Below are positions 36,111 to 44,283 of a stretch of DNA of 44,283 nt, piece by piece. The first letter of the stretch is position 1. Every line of letters begins with the position of its first letter. The notes under the pieces were generated by a model. It had not been told where the DNA came from, searched no databases, and saw nothing but the letters and a program-made list of their open reading frames with translations. The position numbers and the translations under genes were made by a program. This DNA is from an uncultured Granulosicoccaceae bacterium (GTDB lineage Bacteria; Pseudomonadota; Gammaproteobacteria; CALCKW01), in the NCBI GenBank assembly GCA_937925815.1, contig CALAMQ010000041.1:1-44283 (forward strand), read 5' to 3'.

Positions 36111-37121
36111 ATGTTAGCCAAACAAGAATTTGACGAAGAAACCCGAAAAGCTGCGATCTTTCTCATGGCGCTGGGTCAAGAACATGCGGGCAAAGTGATC
36201 CCGAGTCTCAGCGATCTCGACGTTGAACGTATCAGTGCGTGCATCACCTCGCTTGGGCAAGTCAAGCGCGATGGCATCGAAACCGCGATCACAGAATTTG
36301 TCGAAGAGATCCGTGAGCAGACGGCATTTGGCATTGGCAACGATGAATATCTCGAGAGCCTGCTGTTCAATTCGCTCGGCGCTGACCGTGCGCAGCGTGT
36401 GCTCGATCGGCTGAATATGCTCGGTGAGCCGGCCAACTTAGAAGCGCTAAAGGAACTCGAACCGGATGTGATTTTTGAGATCTTGCGCGATGAGCACCCG
36501 CAGATTGTGTCGGTTGTCATGTCTCTTATCGACGGCAAAAAGGCCGCGGCTCTGCTCAAACTGTTTCCAGAAGAACAGCACAATGACTTTGTGCTGCGTA
36601 TCGCCAATCTCGATACCGTCACTCCGAACGCGTTGCGCCAACTCGACCACGTGCTCGAACGCGCCATGGGCTCGAAGTTTGACACCGACACCACGCCGCA
36701 GTCGGTTGGCGGTGCGAGCACCGCGGCGGCATTGATCAATGCTGTCGGTGGTGACATGGCTGAAGGCTTCAAGTCCTTCTTGCTTGAACACGACGAAGCA
36801 CTCGGCAAGCGCATTGATGATTTGCTGTTTGTCTTTGAGGATCTGCTTGCACTCGATGACCGTGGCGTTCAGACCTTGTTGCGCGATGTTTCAACTGATG
36901 ATTTGGTCGTGGCCTTGAAAGGTGCATCCGAGCCGCTGTTTGAGAAGATACTCGGCAACATGTCCTCCAGAGCGGCGGATATGCTGCGCGACGACATTGA
37001 CGCGCGTGGACCGGTCCGGATTGCAGAAGTTGAAGAAGCGCAGAAACGCATCTGTGACCAGACCAAGGATCTCGAATCACAAGGCAAGATCATGCTCGGT
37101 GGCTCGGATGACTTTGTCTGA
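36111..37121 (+). CDS. fliG: Motor switch protein FliG
   Basis: A 336-residue rotor protein that transmits stator torque. The N-terminal FliF-binding part has RKAAIFLMALGQEHAGKVIP, the middle has the EHPQ motif (DEHPQIVSVVMSLIDGKKAA), and the C-terminal torque helix is FEDLLALDDRGVQTLLRDV with the expected charged residues, followed by NMSSRAADMLRDDIDARGPV. GGTGA five bases before ATG 36111 favours this start; a GTG at 36102 in the same frame is possible. Confidence 0.96.
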   Translation: MLAKQEFDEETRKAAIFLMALGQEHAGKVIPSLSDLDVERISACITSLGQVKRDGIETAITEFVEEIREQTAFGIGNDEYLESLLFNSLGADRAQRVLDRLNMLGEPANLEALKELEPDVIFEILRDEHPQIVSVVMSLIDGKKAAALLKLFPEEQHNDFVLRIANLDTVTPNALRQLDHVLERAMGSKFDTDTTPQSVGGASTAAALINAVGGDMAEGFKSFLLEHDEALGKRIDDLLFVFEDLLALDDRGVQTLLRDVSTDDLVVALKGASEPLFEKILGNMSSRAADMLRDDIDARGPVRIAEVEEAQKRICDQTKDLESQGKIMLGGSDDFV

Positions 37122-37139
37122 TAACTGTGCGGGAATAGG

Positions 37140-37949
37140 GTGGGACCAAGCGTGACAACGCCGAGCGCTGTGCGCTGGAAATTGCCAAGCCTGGATGGCC
37201 GAAGCGCTGCTGTGGACAACGGCCTTCTCGACGTGGCTGATACCGCCGCACAGCAAGATGAAGCGGTTGCACCCGAGCCGGTCGATGCACCGAGTATGTT
37301 TGATGTTGTGGCCGCAGAGGACACAGCTGTGCCGAGCGCAACGTCCGATGACGCGCCGGCGGAACCTGGCTCAAACCTGAGCGCAGGTGCTGAAGAAAAT
37401 ACTGCTGTCGACGCAGAGCGAAAGGCTGCACGGGATGCTGGCTACGCCGAGGGCCTAGCTGCCGGTCGAATTGACGGTCATGCTGAGGGTTTGGTTCAGG
37501 GCCGGGAGGCGGCACTGGCCGAGCACGCATCGGCGCAAACATCGCTCGGCGCGTTGCTCGCGTACTTTGCAAAGCCGCTCGCTGATCTAGATGAGTCGCT
37601 TGAAAATGAATTGGTTGGCTTGAGTATGGCCATCGCACGGCAATTGGTGCGGCGTGAGCTGCAGACGGCACCCGGTGAAATTGTCCCTGTGGTGCGAGAG
37701 GCGCTCGCGCTCTTGCCGAGCAAACAACGTGAGGTGTCGGTCAGGTTGCACCCAGACGACGCAGTCTTGGTGCGTGAAGCGCTCAGTGGTCTCGCCGAAG
37801 CGGACGCGTACACCCTTGTTGAAGACCCGGTGTTCAGCCGTGGTGGCTGCGAGGTCCAGGGTGGGCATTCGCATGTTGATGCATCACTTGAATCCCGTTT
37901 GAATGCCGTTGCAACCGCACTGGTATCTCGCAGTCGTTCTGATGACTGA
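37140..37949 (+). CDS. fliH: Flagellar export apparatus protein FliH
   Basis: A protein of up to 269 residues that regulates the FliI ATPase and tethers it to the export gate. It shows the GxxxG series typical of FliH (GYAEGLAAGRIDGHAEGLVQ), and a C-terminal FliH/V-ATPase E-like domain (SMAIARQLVRRELQTAPGEI, VSVRLHPDDAVLV). The N-terminal 90 residues are acidic and disordered. The start may be GTG at 37140 or the GTG at 37152, which has GGGTGGGA before it. The gene overlaps fliI by eight bases. Confidence 0.9.
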   Translation: MGPSVTTPSAVRWKLPSLDGRSAAVDNGLLDVADTAAQQDEAVAPEPVDAPSMFDVVAAEDTAVPSATSDDAPAEPGSNLSAGAEENTAVDAERKAARDAGYAEGLAAGRIDGHAEGLVQGREAALAEHASAQTSLGALLAYFAKPLADLDESLENELVGLSMAIARQLVRRELQTAPGEIVPVVREALALLPSKQREVSVRLHPDDAVLVREALSGLAEADAYTLVEDPVFSRGGCEVQGGHSHVDASLESRLNAVATALVSRSRSDD

Positions 37950-39348
37950 CGCATTCGTCACCGCATCCCGGGACGCCAATGCGCGACGCGCTGAAATGCG
38001 AGAGCGTCTGCAATTGCTCTCGGCAAATATACCCACAGCGCCTGCACCAGTTGTCGAAGGTCGATTGACCCGTATGGTTGGGTTGACGTTGGAGGCTGTT
38101 GGTTGTCAGGTGCCGGTAGGCGATCGCTGCCGTATTGTGTCCCCAGGCGTCGCGTCATTTGACGCCGAAGTGGTTGGATTTGATGGTGACAAGATTTATT
38201 TGATGCCGGCAGAACGCGTGCATGGCGTGGTGCCAAATGCGCGCGTGATACCGCTGCGCGAGAACGAAACCTTTACCGTCGGTGACCACCTGCTTGGGCG
38301 CGTCATCGACGGGGCAGGTCGCCCCTTGGACGGCCTGCCGTTGGAGACACGGGGCGACTCAGTGTCACTGCAAGGCCGGAGCATCAACCCGTTGCGTCGT
38401 CCGGCGATTACCGAGCCCCTCGATGTAGGCGTGCGCGCCATCAACGGGCTGTTGACTGTTGGCAAAGGTCAACGCATAGGATTGTTTGCCGGTGCCGGGG
38501 TTGGTAAAAGTAGCTTGCTCGGTATGATGGCCCGGCACACCTCAGCGGATGTGATCGTCATTGGTTTGATCGGTGAACGTGGCCGCGAGGTGGTTGAATT
38601 TATCGATGTCTGCCTGGGACCCGAGGCCCGTCAACGCGCAGTTGTGGTGGCGGTGCCGGCGGACGACACGCCGCTGATGCGACTGCACGGCGCGCTCTTG
38701 GCGAACAGTGTTGCGGAATATTTTCGTGACCGCGGGCTGTCAGTGCTGTTGCTTATGGACTCGCTCACTCGTTTCGCGCAGGCGCAGCGGGAGATCGCGC
38801 TTGCGGCCGGTGAAATGCCGGCCACTCGAGGCTACCCACCTTCGGTGTTCACCCAATTGCCGCGGTTGGTCGAGCGCGCGGGTAACACAGACAATGGCGG
38901 GTCGATCACAGCGTTTTACACAGTCCTGGTCGAGGGCGATGAAGCAACTGATCCTGTCGCTGACTCGGCGCGAGCGATTCTCGACGGACACATTGTGCTC
39001 AGTCGTGAGATCGCTGAATCCGGTCGGTATCCCGCTATTGACTTGGATGCGTCGATCAGTCGTGTCATGCACTCGGTTGTGAGCCCTGAACACTACCGCG
39101 CGGCGCAAACTTTTCGCCAGGCGAACGCGACCTACAACCGCAATCGTGACCTTATTTCTGTTGGCGCCTACCAATCGGGTTCGGACCCGATGGTTGACCG
39201 GGCCATCGCGCTGCAACCTGCGCTGACGGCGTGCTTGCAACAAGGCATGAACGACGCTGTGTCGTTTGCGGACAGCTTGAGCGCCATCGAGCAGGCCTGT
39301 CGCCCTGGTGGCCAACCGGCGGCGGCCCCCGCCGCCGACCCAGGGTAA
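37942..39348 (+). CDS. fliI: Flagellum-specific ATPase FliI
   Basis: A 468-residue F1-beta-like ATPase of the type III export apparatus. Walker A is GAGVGKSSL from residue 184; other signatures are RKPAIT-equivalent RRPAITEPLDVGVRAINGLL, VIGLIGERGREVVEFI, LLLMDSLTRFAQAQREIALA and GEMPATRGYPPSVFTQLPRL. The longer frame begins inside fliH, but ATG at 37942 overlapping the fliH stop gives the normal N terminus. The C terminus has a short Pro/Ala tail. Confidence 0.96.
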   Translation: MTDAFVTASRDANARRAEMRERLQLLSANIPTAPAPVVEGRLTRMVGLTLEAVGCQVPVGDRCRIVSPGVASFDAEVVGFDGDKIYLMPAERVHGVVPNARVIPLRENETFTVGDHLLGRVIDGAGRPLDGLPLETRGDSVSLQGRSINPLRRPAITEPLDVGVRAINGLLTVGKGQRIGLFAGAGVGKSSLLGMMARHTSADVIVIGLIGERGREVVEFIDVCLGPEARQRAVVVAVPADDTPLMRLHGALLANSVAEYFRDRGLSVLLLMDSLTRFAQAQREIALAAGEMPATRGYPPSVFTQLPRLVERAGNTDNGGSITAFYTVLVEGDEATDPVADSARAILDGHIVLSREIAESGRYPAIDLDASISRVMHSVVSPEHYRAAQTFRQANATYNRNRDLISVGAYQSGSDPMVDRAIALQPALTACLQQGMNDAVSFADSLSAIEQACRPGGQPAAAPAADPG

Positions 39349-39355
39349 TTGAACA

Positions 39356-39790
39356 ATGCAAGAGCGTGTTTGGCGAGAATTGCTCCAAAGCGCAGAGGAC
39401 GAGGCGCAGCACGCGGCGCAACGTTTGCAGCACCAACGACAACAACTGTTGAGTTTGGAACACCAGCATCAACAGTTGTCGAGTTTCCGACAAGAGTATG
39501 CTGTGCAGGCCAGCGCGCCAGGTACCACATTGAGTCTCACTCGCTTGATGCACTTGCGGGCGTTTGTTGAAAGCCTTGACCGCGCTGTGAACCAACTGAC
39601 GCAAGAGGTCAGTGTGCAGCGAGAGGCCGTTGCGCGCTCGCAGCAGCATTTGGCGGAGAAACGCGCGCGTGCCCGCGCGCTCGAATTGCTGATTGCCAAG
39701 CGACGGAAAAAGCAGGCACAACAAGCGGATCGACGCGAGCAAAGCTTGCTCGACGAGCTGGCTCAAGTTCGCGCCTACGCCGGCCGATAA
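39356..39790 (+). CDS. fliJ: Flagellar export chaperone-escort protein FliJ
   Basis: A 144-residue, Gln/Arg/Glu-rich protein predicted to form one long coiled coil, as in FliJ, which acts as the stalk of the FliI hexamer. Typical segments are AQHAAQRLQHQRQQLLSLEH and QQHLAEKRARARALELLIAK. It follows fliI by seven bases. FliJ is weakly conserved, so the call rests on coiled-coil character, length and its place between fliI and fliK. Confidence 0.88.
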   Translation: MQERVWRELLQSAEDEAQHAAQRLQHQRQQLLSLEHQHQQLSSFRQEYAVQASAPGTTLSLTRLMHLRAFVESLDRAVNQLTQEVSVQREAVARSQQHLAEKRARARALELLIAKRRKKQAQQADRREQSLLDELAQVRAYAGR

Positions 39791-39938
39791 ACCGACGCCG
39801 ATATTCTGGCGCGTCAATTGCACCGATCCCTTTGTGAGTTGGTTGGATTCCCACTCACGCTGTGAACCCGTGCGCGGTGGCGTCTCAGCCTTTGGTGCGA
39901 GGTGATACCTGCATACTGGCCCCGTCAAACAGGCAGTC

Positions 39939-39954
39939 TGGCGTGGTTCCAGCA
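39939..39954 (+). promoter_or_regulatory. Possible sigma-54 promoter of fliK
   Basis: TGGCGTGGTTCCAGCA has exact GG-N10-GC spacing, with weaker inner bases (CAGCA instead of TTGCA). It lies 33 bases before the fliK ATG, inside the 196-base fliJ-fliK gap that otherwise holds no gene. fliK has its own sigma-54 control in Pseudomonas. Confidence 0.45.
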
Positions 39955-39986
39955 GGAATTTATTATTATAAGGTCTTGAATATATT

Positions 39987-41462
39987 ATGGATTCTGTTAC
40001 CGCAGGAAGTGGTGTTTTGGGCATGTTGCAAATGCCTCAGGTGCCGGCCAAAACCGGGTCAGGACACCGGTTTTCAGATATTTTTGCTGCGCGCACCCTC
40101 GATGTGACACAAGAGACCGGGGTAGCAATGGACGACCTGGGTGCAATGGCGCTCGGTCTCCAGCCCACGGCAGCGGTGCAAGCGGCTGCCTCTGGCGGCA
40201 GCGTATTGCCGTTTGGCGTGGTGCACACGAGTCATATGGCTTCACCCGGTGTAGCGCAGAATGCGCTGACCGATAGCAAGCTGACGTCTGAGTTCGCTGC
40301 GGCCGATTTGGCCCCGGTGGCGTCGTTGGCTGAACGCGAGGCCAATTCCCGTTTTGCACGCCCTGAATCGGCGCAGCCTCTACCTACAGCGCAAGGAGCA
40401 GAGTTAGCACTGGATGCCGACCTCACGCCCGTGGCCACCGCGTTGAAACCAAGTTCCACTTTGGACACGGTCAAGGCGCCTCTCAACCTGGCGCGAGTCA
40501 CTGCGACCCCAACTGAACAGGGCGCTGATGAAGTCGTCAGTGCTGATGCCTTTAATGCTGACAGCCTGGCTGAGGCGGAGGTTGATGGCTTCGAGCGCCT
40601 GCCGCTGACGCAACGCGTTGCCGTCGGAACTGAAGGCGTAGCCGTGGCGGCAATGGCGCCGCGCTCGGCGGGTGTGTTGCCGGCTGATGCACGCCAGACT
40701 GCGCCTCGGTCAGCGAGTGCATCAGTTGGCCGTGTTGCTGACGCCTCACCAGACGTGTCGGTGGAAAACGCTGTGTCTGAGTTGACTGCCGACTTTGATG
40801 CTGTCGCAGATGAAGGCCTCTCGATGCCACCGATACGACAGCAAGCGGTAGCCAGCACCGTGTCGGTGGCGCCGGATATGCTCAATGCAGTTAACCCGAC
40901 CTTTGACACCACAACTCGCAGCGCCACACCCGTTGAAGACACTGCAGCGCTAGAGTCGCTAGACGGCGCGCCCGATACCGTTGAACTCAGTATTGATACC
41001 CCAGTTGAGGACGCCAATTGGTCCGAGGCGCTGAACTACCGCTTGCAGTGGCTTGCGCAAAAGGACGGTGTGCAAAGTGCGCGCATTCAACTCAATCCGG
41101 TGGAACTTGGGCCGTTGGAGGTGAACATTGAATTGGTCGATGATGTCGCCAGTATTCAGATTCGCGCCGACCATGGCGTGACGCGAGATGCGCTCGAACA
41201 AGCGGCGCCGCGGTTGCGCGAGATGATGGCCGGCGCTGGATTTGAACGCGCCGAACTCGATCTGACACAGGGTCAACAAGGTGAACGCGAGACCTCGGAG
41301 CGGGGCCTGTCTGACCGGCAGGGCAATGAACGCGCAGCCAACACAGGATTGGGGGCTTCTTCTGAAGATGCCGAGTCCGCGCAGGCTGACAGTTCTAGTG
41401 GACCAGATCGCATTCCAGGGGCAGATCCCGGCTCTGGCGGGAGTCTGAATCTCTACGTGTGA
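39987..41462 (+). CDS. fliK: Hook-length control protein FliK
   Basis: A 491-residue protein that measures the hook and switches export to late substrates. The first 340 or so residues are Ala/Ser/Thr-rich low complexity, as usual. The conserved C-terminal FliK domain reads YRLQWLAQKDGVQSARIQLN, then PVELGPLEVNIELVDDVASI and RLREMMAGAGFERAELDLT. The tail is Gln/Gly/Ser-rich. ATG at 39987 gives a hydrophobic-poor N terminus; AAGG lies about 13 bases away, so translation initiation may be weak. A strong terminator follows. Confidence 0.93.
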   Translation: MDSVTAGSGVLGMLQMPQVPAKTGSGHRFSDIFAARTLDVTQETGVAMDDLGAMALGLQPTAAVQAAASGGSVLPFGVVHTSHMASPGVAQNALTDSKLTSEFAAADLAPVASLAEREANSRFARPESAQPLPTAQGAELALDADLTPVATALKPSSTLDTVKAPLNLARVTATPTEQGADEVVSADAFNADSLAEAEVDGFERLPLTQRVAVGTEGVAVAAMAPRSAGVLPADARQTAPRSASASVGRVADASPDVSVENAVSELTADFDAVADEGLSMPPIRQQAVASTVSVAPDMLNAVNPTFDTTTRSATPVEDTAALESLDGAPDTVELSIDTPVEDANWSEALNYRLQWLAQKDGVQSARIQLNPVELGPLEVNIELVDDVASIQIRADHGVTRDALEQAAPRLREMMAGAGFERAELDLTQGQQGERETSERGLSDRQGNERAANTGLGASSEDAESAQADSSSGPDRIPGADPGSGGSLNLYV

Positions 41463-41489
41463 TCTCTTGAGGGGATCGAATCGAACAGA

Positions 41490-41520
41490 ACGGCCACGCT
41501 TTGCGTGGCCGTTTTCGTTT
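41490..41520 (+). terminator. Intrinsic terminator after fliK
   Basis: ACGGCCACGC and GCGTGGCCGT form a perfect ten-pair stem with a TTT loop, followed by TTTCGTTT. It separates the fliK unit from the fliL operon. Confidence 0.93.
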
Positions 41521-41655
41521 GACGGGCTGGGTCGCCGCGTGCCTGTGTGCAGGCGGGGTGACGGCATCGTGGCTGATTTTAGCGACGAATCCATGGCGCT
41601 GCCGGCAATGGCATTGCAAGTGCATGAAATCATTAGGAATAAAATTTGTCGATAG

Positions 41656-41671
41656 CGGCACGCGAATTGCT
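41656..41671 (+). promoter_or_regulatory. Sigma-54 promoter of the fliLMNOP operon
   Basis: CGGCACGCGAATTGCT matches the consensus (T)GGCACG-N4-TTGC(A/T) at all key bases, with correct GG-N10-GC spacing; only the base before GG differs. It lies after the fliK terminator and about 85 bases before fliL. The matching Pseudomonas operon is activated by FleQ. Confidence 0.85.
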
Positions 41672-41754
41672 GAATGGGTATAGCGCCTGTGCAATCGCCG
41701 CCGTGACATGACTTCACTGCGTGCCGCCAGGTCAATGCTTTCGAGGACCTCTAC

Positions 41755-42282
41755 GTGGCCGAAGACGAAACACCTGAAACTGGCGGAGAAGACAGCGCTG
41801 AAGAAAGCGCCAAGCCAACCAAAGGACGCAAGCTTGCGAAGCTCGCGCTTTTCTCGCTGTTTTTCGCCGTCTCCTTTGCCGCCGGCGCGGCATTCAATCA
41901 CTTCACCTTTGGAACCCGAACCGTTGTGGAGACGGTTGAGGTCGAGAAAGTCGAAGAGATTCCGGAGCCTTTCTACACCGAGTTTGATCCGAGCTTCACC
42001 GTCAACATCCCCGGTGAAAACGGCACTCATTATCTCGACCTGACGCTCTCTGCGCTGTCTTTCGACCGCGACTCTTACGCGATTTTGCGCGAGTACCGCC
42101 CGCTGCTTCGCAACAAGCTGTTGCTCACCATCAGCAACCGTCAATTCGAAGAACTGCTCGATGGCGATGGCCGGGAACAGCTGCGCATTGACCTGCACGA
42201 AGCCATTGACGACATCCTTTTACAAGCCGGTCAAAACATCAAGATCGAGAAAGTCTTTTTCACCAAATTTCTGCTGCAGTAA
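41755..42282 (+). CDS. fliL: Flagellar basal body-associated protein FliL
   Basis: A 175-residue inner-membrane protein near the stator. An acidic cytoplasmic N terminus is followed by one membrane helix (about residues 30-50, LALFSLFFAVSFAAGAAF) and a periplasmic domain with FTVNIPGENGTHYLDLTLSA, and the C-terminal block IDDILLQAGQNIKIEKVFFT. The GTG start at 41755 is preceded by GAGGA. The gene opens the operon behind the sigma-54 promoter. Confidence 0.94.
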   Translation: MAEDETPETGGEDSAEESAKPTKGRKLAKLALFSLFFAVSFAAGAAFNHFTFGTRTVVETVEVEKVEEIPEPFYTEFDPSFTVNIPGENGTHYLDLTLSALSFDRDSYAILREYRPLLRNKLLLTISNRQFEELLDGDGREQLRIDLHEAIDDILLQAGQNIKIEKVFFTKFLLQ

Positions 42283-42291
42283 TCGACGAAC

Positions 42292-43437
42292 ATGAGCGAC
42301 GACGAAAAGCCTGAGGGCACAGATTCAGAAGACGCACTGGCAGCTGAGGGTGATGACGTCACAGCTGGCGAGGCTGCGGCTGACGACACTGATGCAGCTG
42401 ATGACACGGCTGTAGACGGTGACGACGGTGCGCTTCTGAGCAACGAAGAAATCGACGCCCTGCTCGAGGACGTTGACAGCGATGACGTTGGCGATGCGCC
42501 AGTGGGCCCTGCCCGAGTGGTTGACTTGGCAGACCGTGGTGGCAGCGCTTTCAAAATGGCCGGGCTGGACCGCGTCAACAACAAGTTTATTTTGAAGCTG
42601 CGACAGAGCCTGTATGCGTTCTTGCGCCACCGTGTGGATATTACATTCGACGGCTCCTCTTGCCCGACCCTCGACGAGTACCTGCGCGGTTGCACCGAGC
42701 CGACATCCTTCAACGCCATGCGCTTGGACCCTCTGCCTGGTGTTGGATCTGTGGTCGTGCCATCGGATCTGTTGTTCAGAGTGGTGGACACGCTTTTTGG
42801 TGGCTCTGGTGCGGTCGCGCGTGGCGAGTCCATGGTCGAATTTACACCGACTGAATTGCGTGTTGCACACAGCCTTGTCGACGTGACTCTCTCTGAATAT
42901 GTGCGCGCGTGGAGCGAGGTTCTGACCATTAACGCCGCTGTGCACGGTCAGGAGTCGAACCCGAAGATGGTTGTCATCTGCGAGCGCACAGAGCGCGTGG
43001 TTGTCTCCAAATTTACAATTGCGCTTGAGGGATCAGGTTCGGGCCAGTTCGATATTCTGATGCCGCTTGCGATGCTCGAGCCTGTTCGCGATGCGCTTGC
43101 AAGCGATATCCAAGACGACACCGATTTTGATGCAAGCCCGGATTGGGCGTCCGATTTCCAGCGCGAGCTGATGGGTGCAGAAACGCAAATTGTCGCGCGC
43201 CTTGGCACTGTAGACACCACAGTGCGAAAACTTGGCAACCTGCAAGTTGGTGACGTACTCGCCATCAACGAGCCCGATCATGTCGACCTGTTGGTCGAAG
43301 GCGCGCTCTTTTTACAAGGCCGTTATGGCGAAACGCGCGGCAACGTCGCTGTGCGCATTGATACCGTCGCCGACCGCGTGCTTGAACTCAATCCCACTGA
43401 GCCCACACGGCTCGACCTTTCAACCGATTCAAACTGA
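42292..43437 (+). CDS. fliM: Motor switch protein FliM with extended acidic N terminus
   Basis: A 381-residue C-ring protein, longer than the usual 320-335. The CheY-binding peptide LSNEEIDALL, which normally sits at the very N terminus, is at residues 49-58 here. It is preceded by about 45 residues made largely of Asp, Glu, Ala and Thr. The middle CheC-like domain includes FILKLRQSLYAFLRHRVDIT and VLFRVVDTLFGGSG-type segments (LLFRVVDTLFGGSGAVARGE). The C-terminal SpoA domain ends in VAVRIDTVADRVLEL. The ATG at 42292 lies nine bases after fliL. An internal start near the CheY motif is not obvious: no ATG or GTG with a ribosome-binding site was noticed there. Confidence 0.94.
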   Translation: MSDDEKPEGTDSEDALAAEGDDVTAGEAAADDTDAADDTAVDGDDGALLSNEEIDALLEDVDSDDVGDAPVGPARVVDLADRGGSAFKMAGLDRVNNKFILKLRQSLYAFLRHRVDITFDGSSCPTLDEYLRGCTEPTSFNAMRLDPLPGVGSVVVPSDLLFRVVDTLFGGSGAVARGESMVEFTPTELRVAHSLVDVTLSEYVRAWSEVLTINAAVHGQESNPKMVVICERTERVVVSKFTIALEGSGSGQFDILMPLAMLEPVRDALASDIQDDTDFDASPDWASDFQRELMGAETQIVARLGTVDTTVRKLGNLQVGDVLAINEPDHVDLLVEGALFLQGRYGETRGNVAVRIDTVADRVLELNPTEPTRLDLSTDSN

Positions 43438-43463
43438 ACCCTCACCGGTCAGCGGAGCCAGAC

Positions 43464-43826
43464 ATGTCAGAAGAAGCCCTAGACGTTGATTCATCGGCGG
43501 ACGACACCGGCAGCGCCTTGGTCGACGGCGCGGCAAATGAAGATGCGCTCTCTGCCAAAGACGTTGACGTCAACCTCGATGTCATTCTCGACGTGCCGCT
43601 CTCTTTATCGCTCGAAGTCGGGCGCGCACGTCTTTCGATCCGCGAACTGCTCAAGCTCAACAAGGGATCTATCGTCGAGCTCGATCGTGCCGCTGGCGAG
43701 CCACTCGACGTGATGGTAAACGGCACGCTCGTCGCGCACGGGGAAGTGGTGCAGGTTGACGACAAATTTGGTGTGCGTCTGATCGACGTCGTCAGTCCCG
43801 CCGAACGCCTCAAGCGGTTGCGTTGA
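43464..43826 (+). CDS. fliN: Motor switch protein FliN
   Basis: A 120-residue C-ring protein. The C-terminal SpoA domain has VILDVPLSLSLEVGRARLSI, then RELLKLNKGSIVELDRAAGE and VVQVDDKFGVRLIDVVSP, all typical. The N-terminal 35 residues are acidic and disordered, as in many FliN proteins. It completes the rotor ring with FliM, and overlaps the start of fliO. Confidence 0.96.
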   Translation: MSEEALDVDSSADDTGSALVDGAANEDALSAKDVDVNLDVILDVPLSLSLEVGRARLSIRELLKLNKGSIVELDRAAGEPLDVMVNGTLVAHGEVVQVDDKFGVRLIDVVSPAERLKRLR

Positions 43827-44269
43827 TCGCTGTGACTAGACTCGTCTACCCAATCGCCTTAATGCTGCTGACAGCGACGGCTGCCCAGGCTGAAGACACG
43901 CCTGTGCCTGCGATGGACCCACTGGGCGCTGAGCAACTCTGGCGCACCTTTGGGTCGCTCGCGTTGTTGATTGCGCTGATCCTCGGTGTGTTCTATCTGA
44001 TGCGCCGTGCGGGATCCGGGCCGCGAGGCGCCGGTCGTCAAATTCGCTTTGTCGATGCTTTGGCGTTGGGACAGCGTGAACGGTTGGTGTTGGTGCAGGT
44101 CGGGGATGAGCAAATTGTGTTGGGTGTGTCACCGGGTCGTGTGGAGCGTGTGCACGTGCTTGAACACCCAGTTGATGTGGATACCCGTGAAGAGCCAGGG
44201 TTTTCTGGTGCGCTGCGTCGAGCGGTTGGCCAGGCGACTCAACAAGGGGGCGGTAATGCGCCTGCTTAG
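43823..44269 (+). CDS. fliO: Flagellar export protein FliO
   Basis: A protein of about 148 residues that helps FliP assemble in the export gate. It has a signal-like N terminus (YPIALMLLTATAAQA), one strong membrane helix (LWRTFGSLALLIALILGVFY) followed by RR, and a cytoplasmic domain with ALGQRERLVLVQVGDEQIVL, the FliO signature. The start is uncertain: TTG at 43823 overlaps the fliN stop, GTG at 43832 would remove three residues. It overlaps fliP at its 3' end. Confidence 0.9.
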   Translation: MIAVTRLVYPIALMLLTATAAQAEDTPVPAMDPLGAEQLWRTFGSLALLIALILGVFYLMRRAGSGPRGAGRQIRFVDALALGQRERLVLVQVGDEQIVLGVSPGRVERVHVLEHPVDVDTREEPGFSGALRRAVGQATQQGGGNAPA

Positions 44270-44283
44270 TGCTTTGCTCACAG
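44256..44283 (+). CDS. fliP: FliP export-gate protein (first codons only)
   Basis: Nine codons remain (MRLLSALLT), a hydrophobic start that fits the FliP signal peptide. GGGGGCGG lies just before the ATG. It overlaps the fliO end by 14 bases. The identification depends on the fliLMNOP order, since too little sequence is present for a motif. Confidence 0.65.

Overview
The window is a stretch of a moderately GC-rich gammaproteobacterial chromosome. The opening order bamD / rluD-pgeF-clpB, the FleQ-FleSR regulatory genes, the GG-N10-GC (sigma-54) and TAAAG-N11-GCCG (sigma-28) promoters and the flgBCDEFGHIJKL / fliC / fliD / flaG / fliS / fleQSR / fliEFGHIJK / fliLMNO(P) layout all resemble the polar-flagellum locus of Pseudomonas and its relatives. 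The species cannot be fixed from the sequence.

Bases 1-7250 are housekeeping genes: the start of bamD (minus strand, cut by the window edge), then rluD, pgeF, clpB, a PP2C protein phosphatase on the minus strand, and gltX. A tRNA-Ala(GGC) gene follows gltX. Directly behind it lies the most unusual part of the window: a tandem array of about five and a half units (7364 to about 7945, period 104-105 nt), each ending in a copy of the 3' end of that tRNA, CCA included. Each unit can form three hairpins whose stems are kept across copies while loops and some paired bases change. It recalls the rtT repeats behind E. coli tyrT, but the tRNA is different and the unit sequence shows no obvious resemblance.

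From 8278 to the end nearly everything is flagellar. On the minus strand are flgA and flgM-flgN. On the plus strand, flgB-flgJ (rod, hook, P and L rings, rod cap/muramidase) and flgK-flgL (hook-filament junction) are followed by three separate flagellin genes, each with its own sigma-28 promoter, a leader of roughly 140-165 nt and, for each, a strong terminator behind it. Then come fliD (cap), flaG, fliS and a small FliT-like ORF; the regulators fleQ, fleS and fleR; the export and basal-body genes fliE-fliK; and, after a strong terminator and a near-consensus sigma-54 promoter, fliL-fliM-fliN-fliO with the first codons of fliP.

The promoters suggest a four-tier hierarchy. FleQ would act with sigma-54 at fleSR and fliL (and perhaps flgA). 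FleR with sigma-54 would act at flgB and perhaps fliK. FliA (sigma-28), held back by FlgM until the hook is finished, would act at flgMN, the flagellins, fliD and flaG. The assignment of each promoter to FleQ or FleR is inferred from Pseudomonas, not seen in the sequence. fliA, flhA, flhB, flhF, the motor stator genes and the chemotaxis genes are not in the window.
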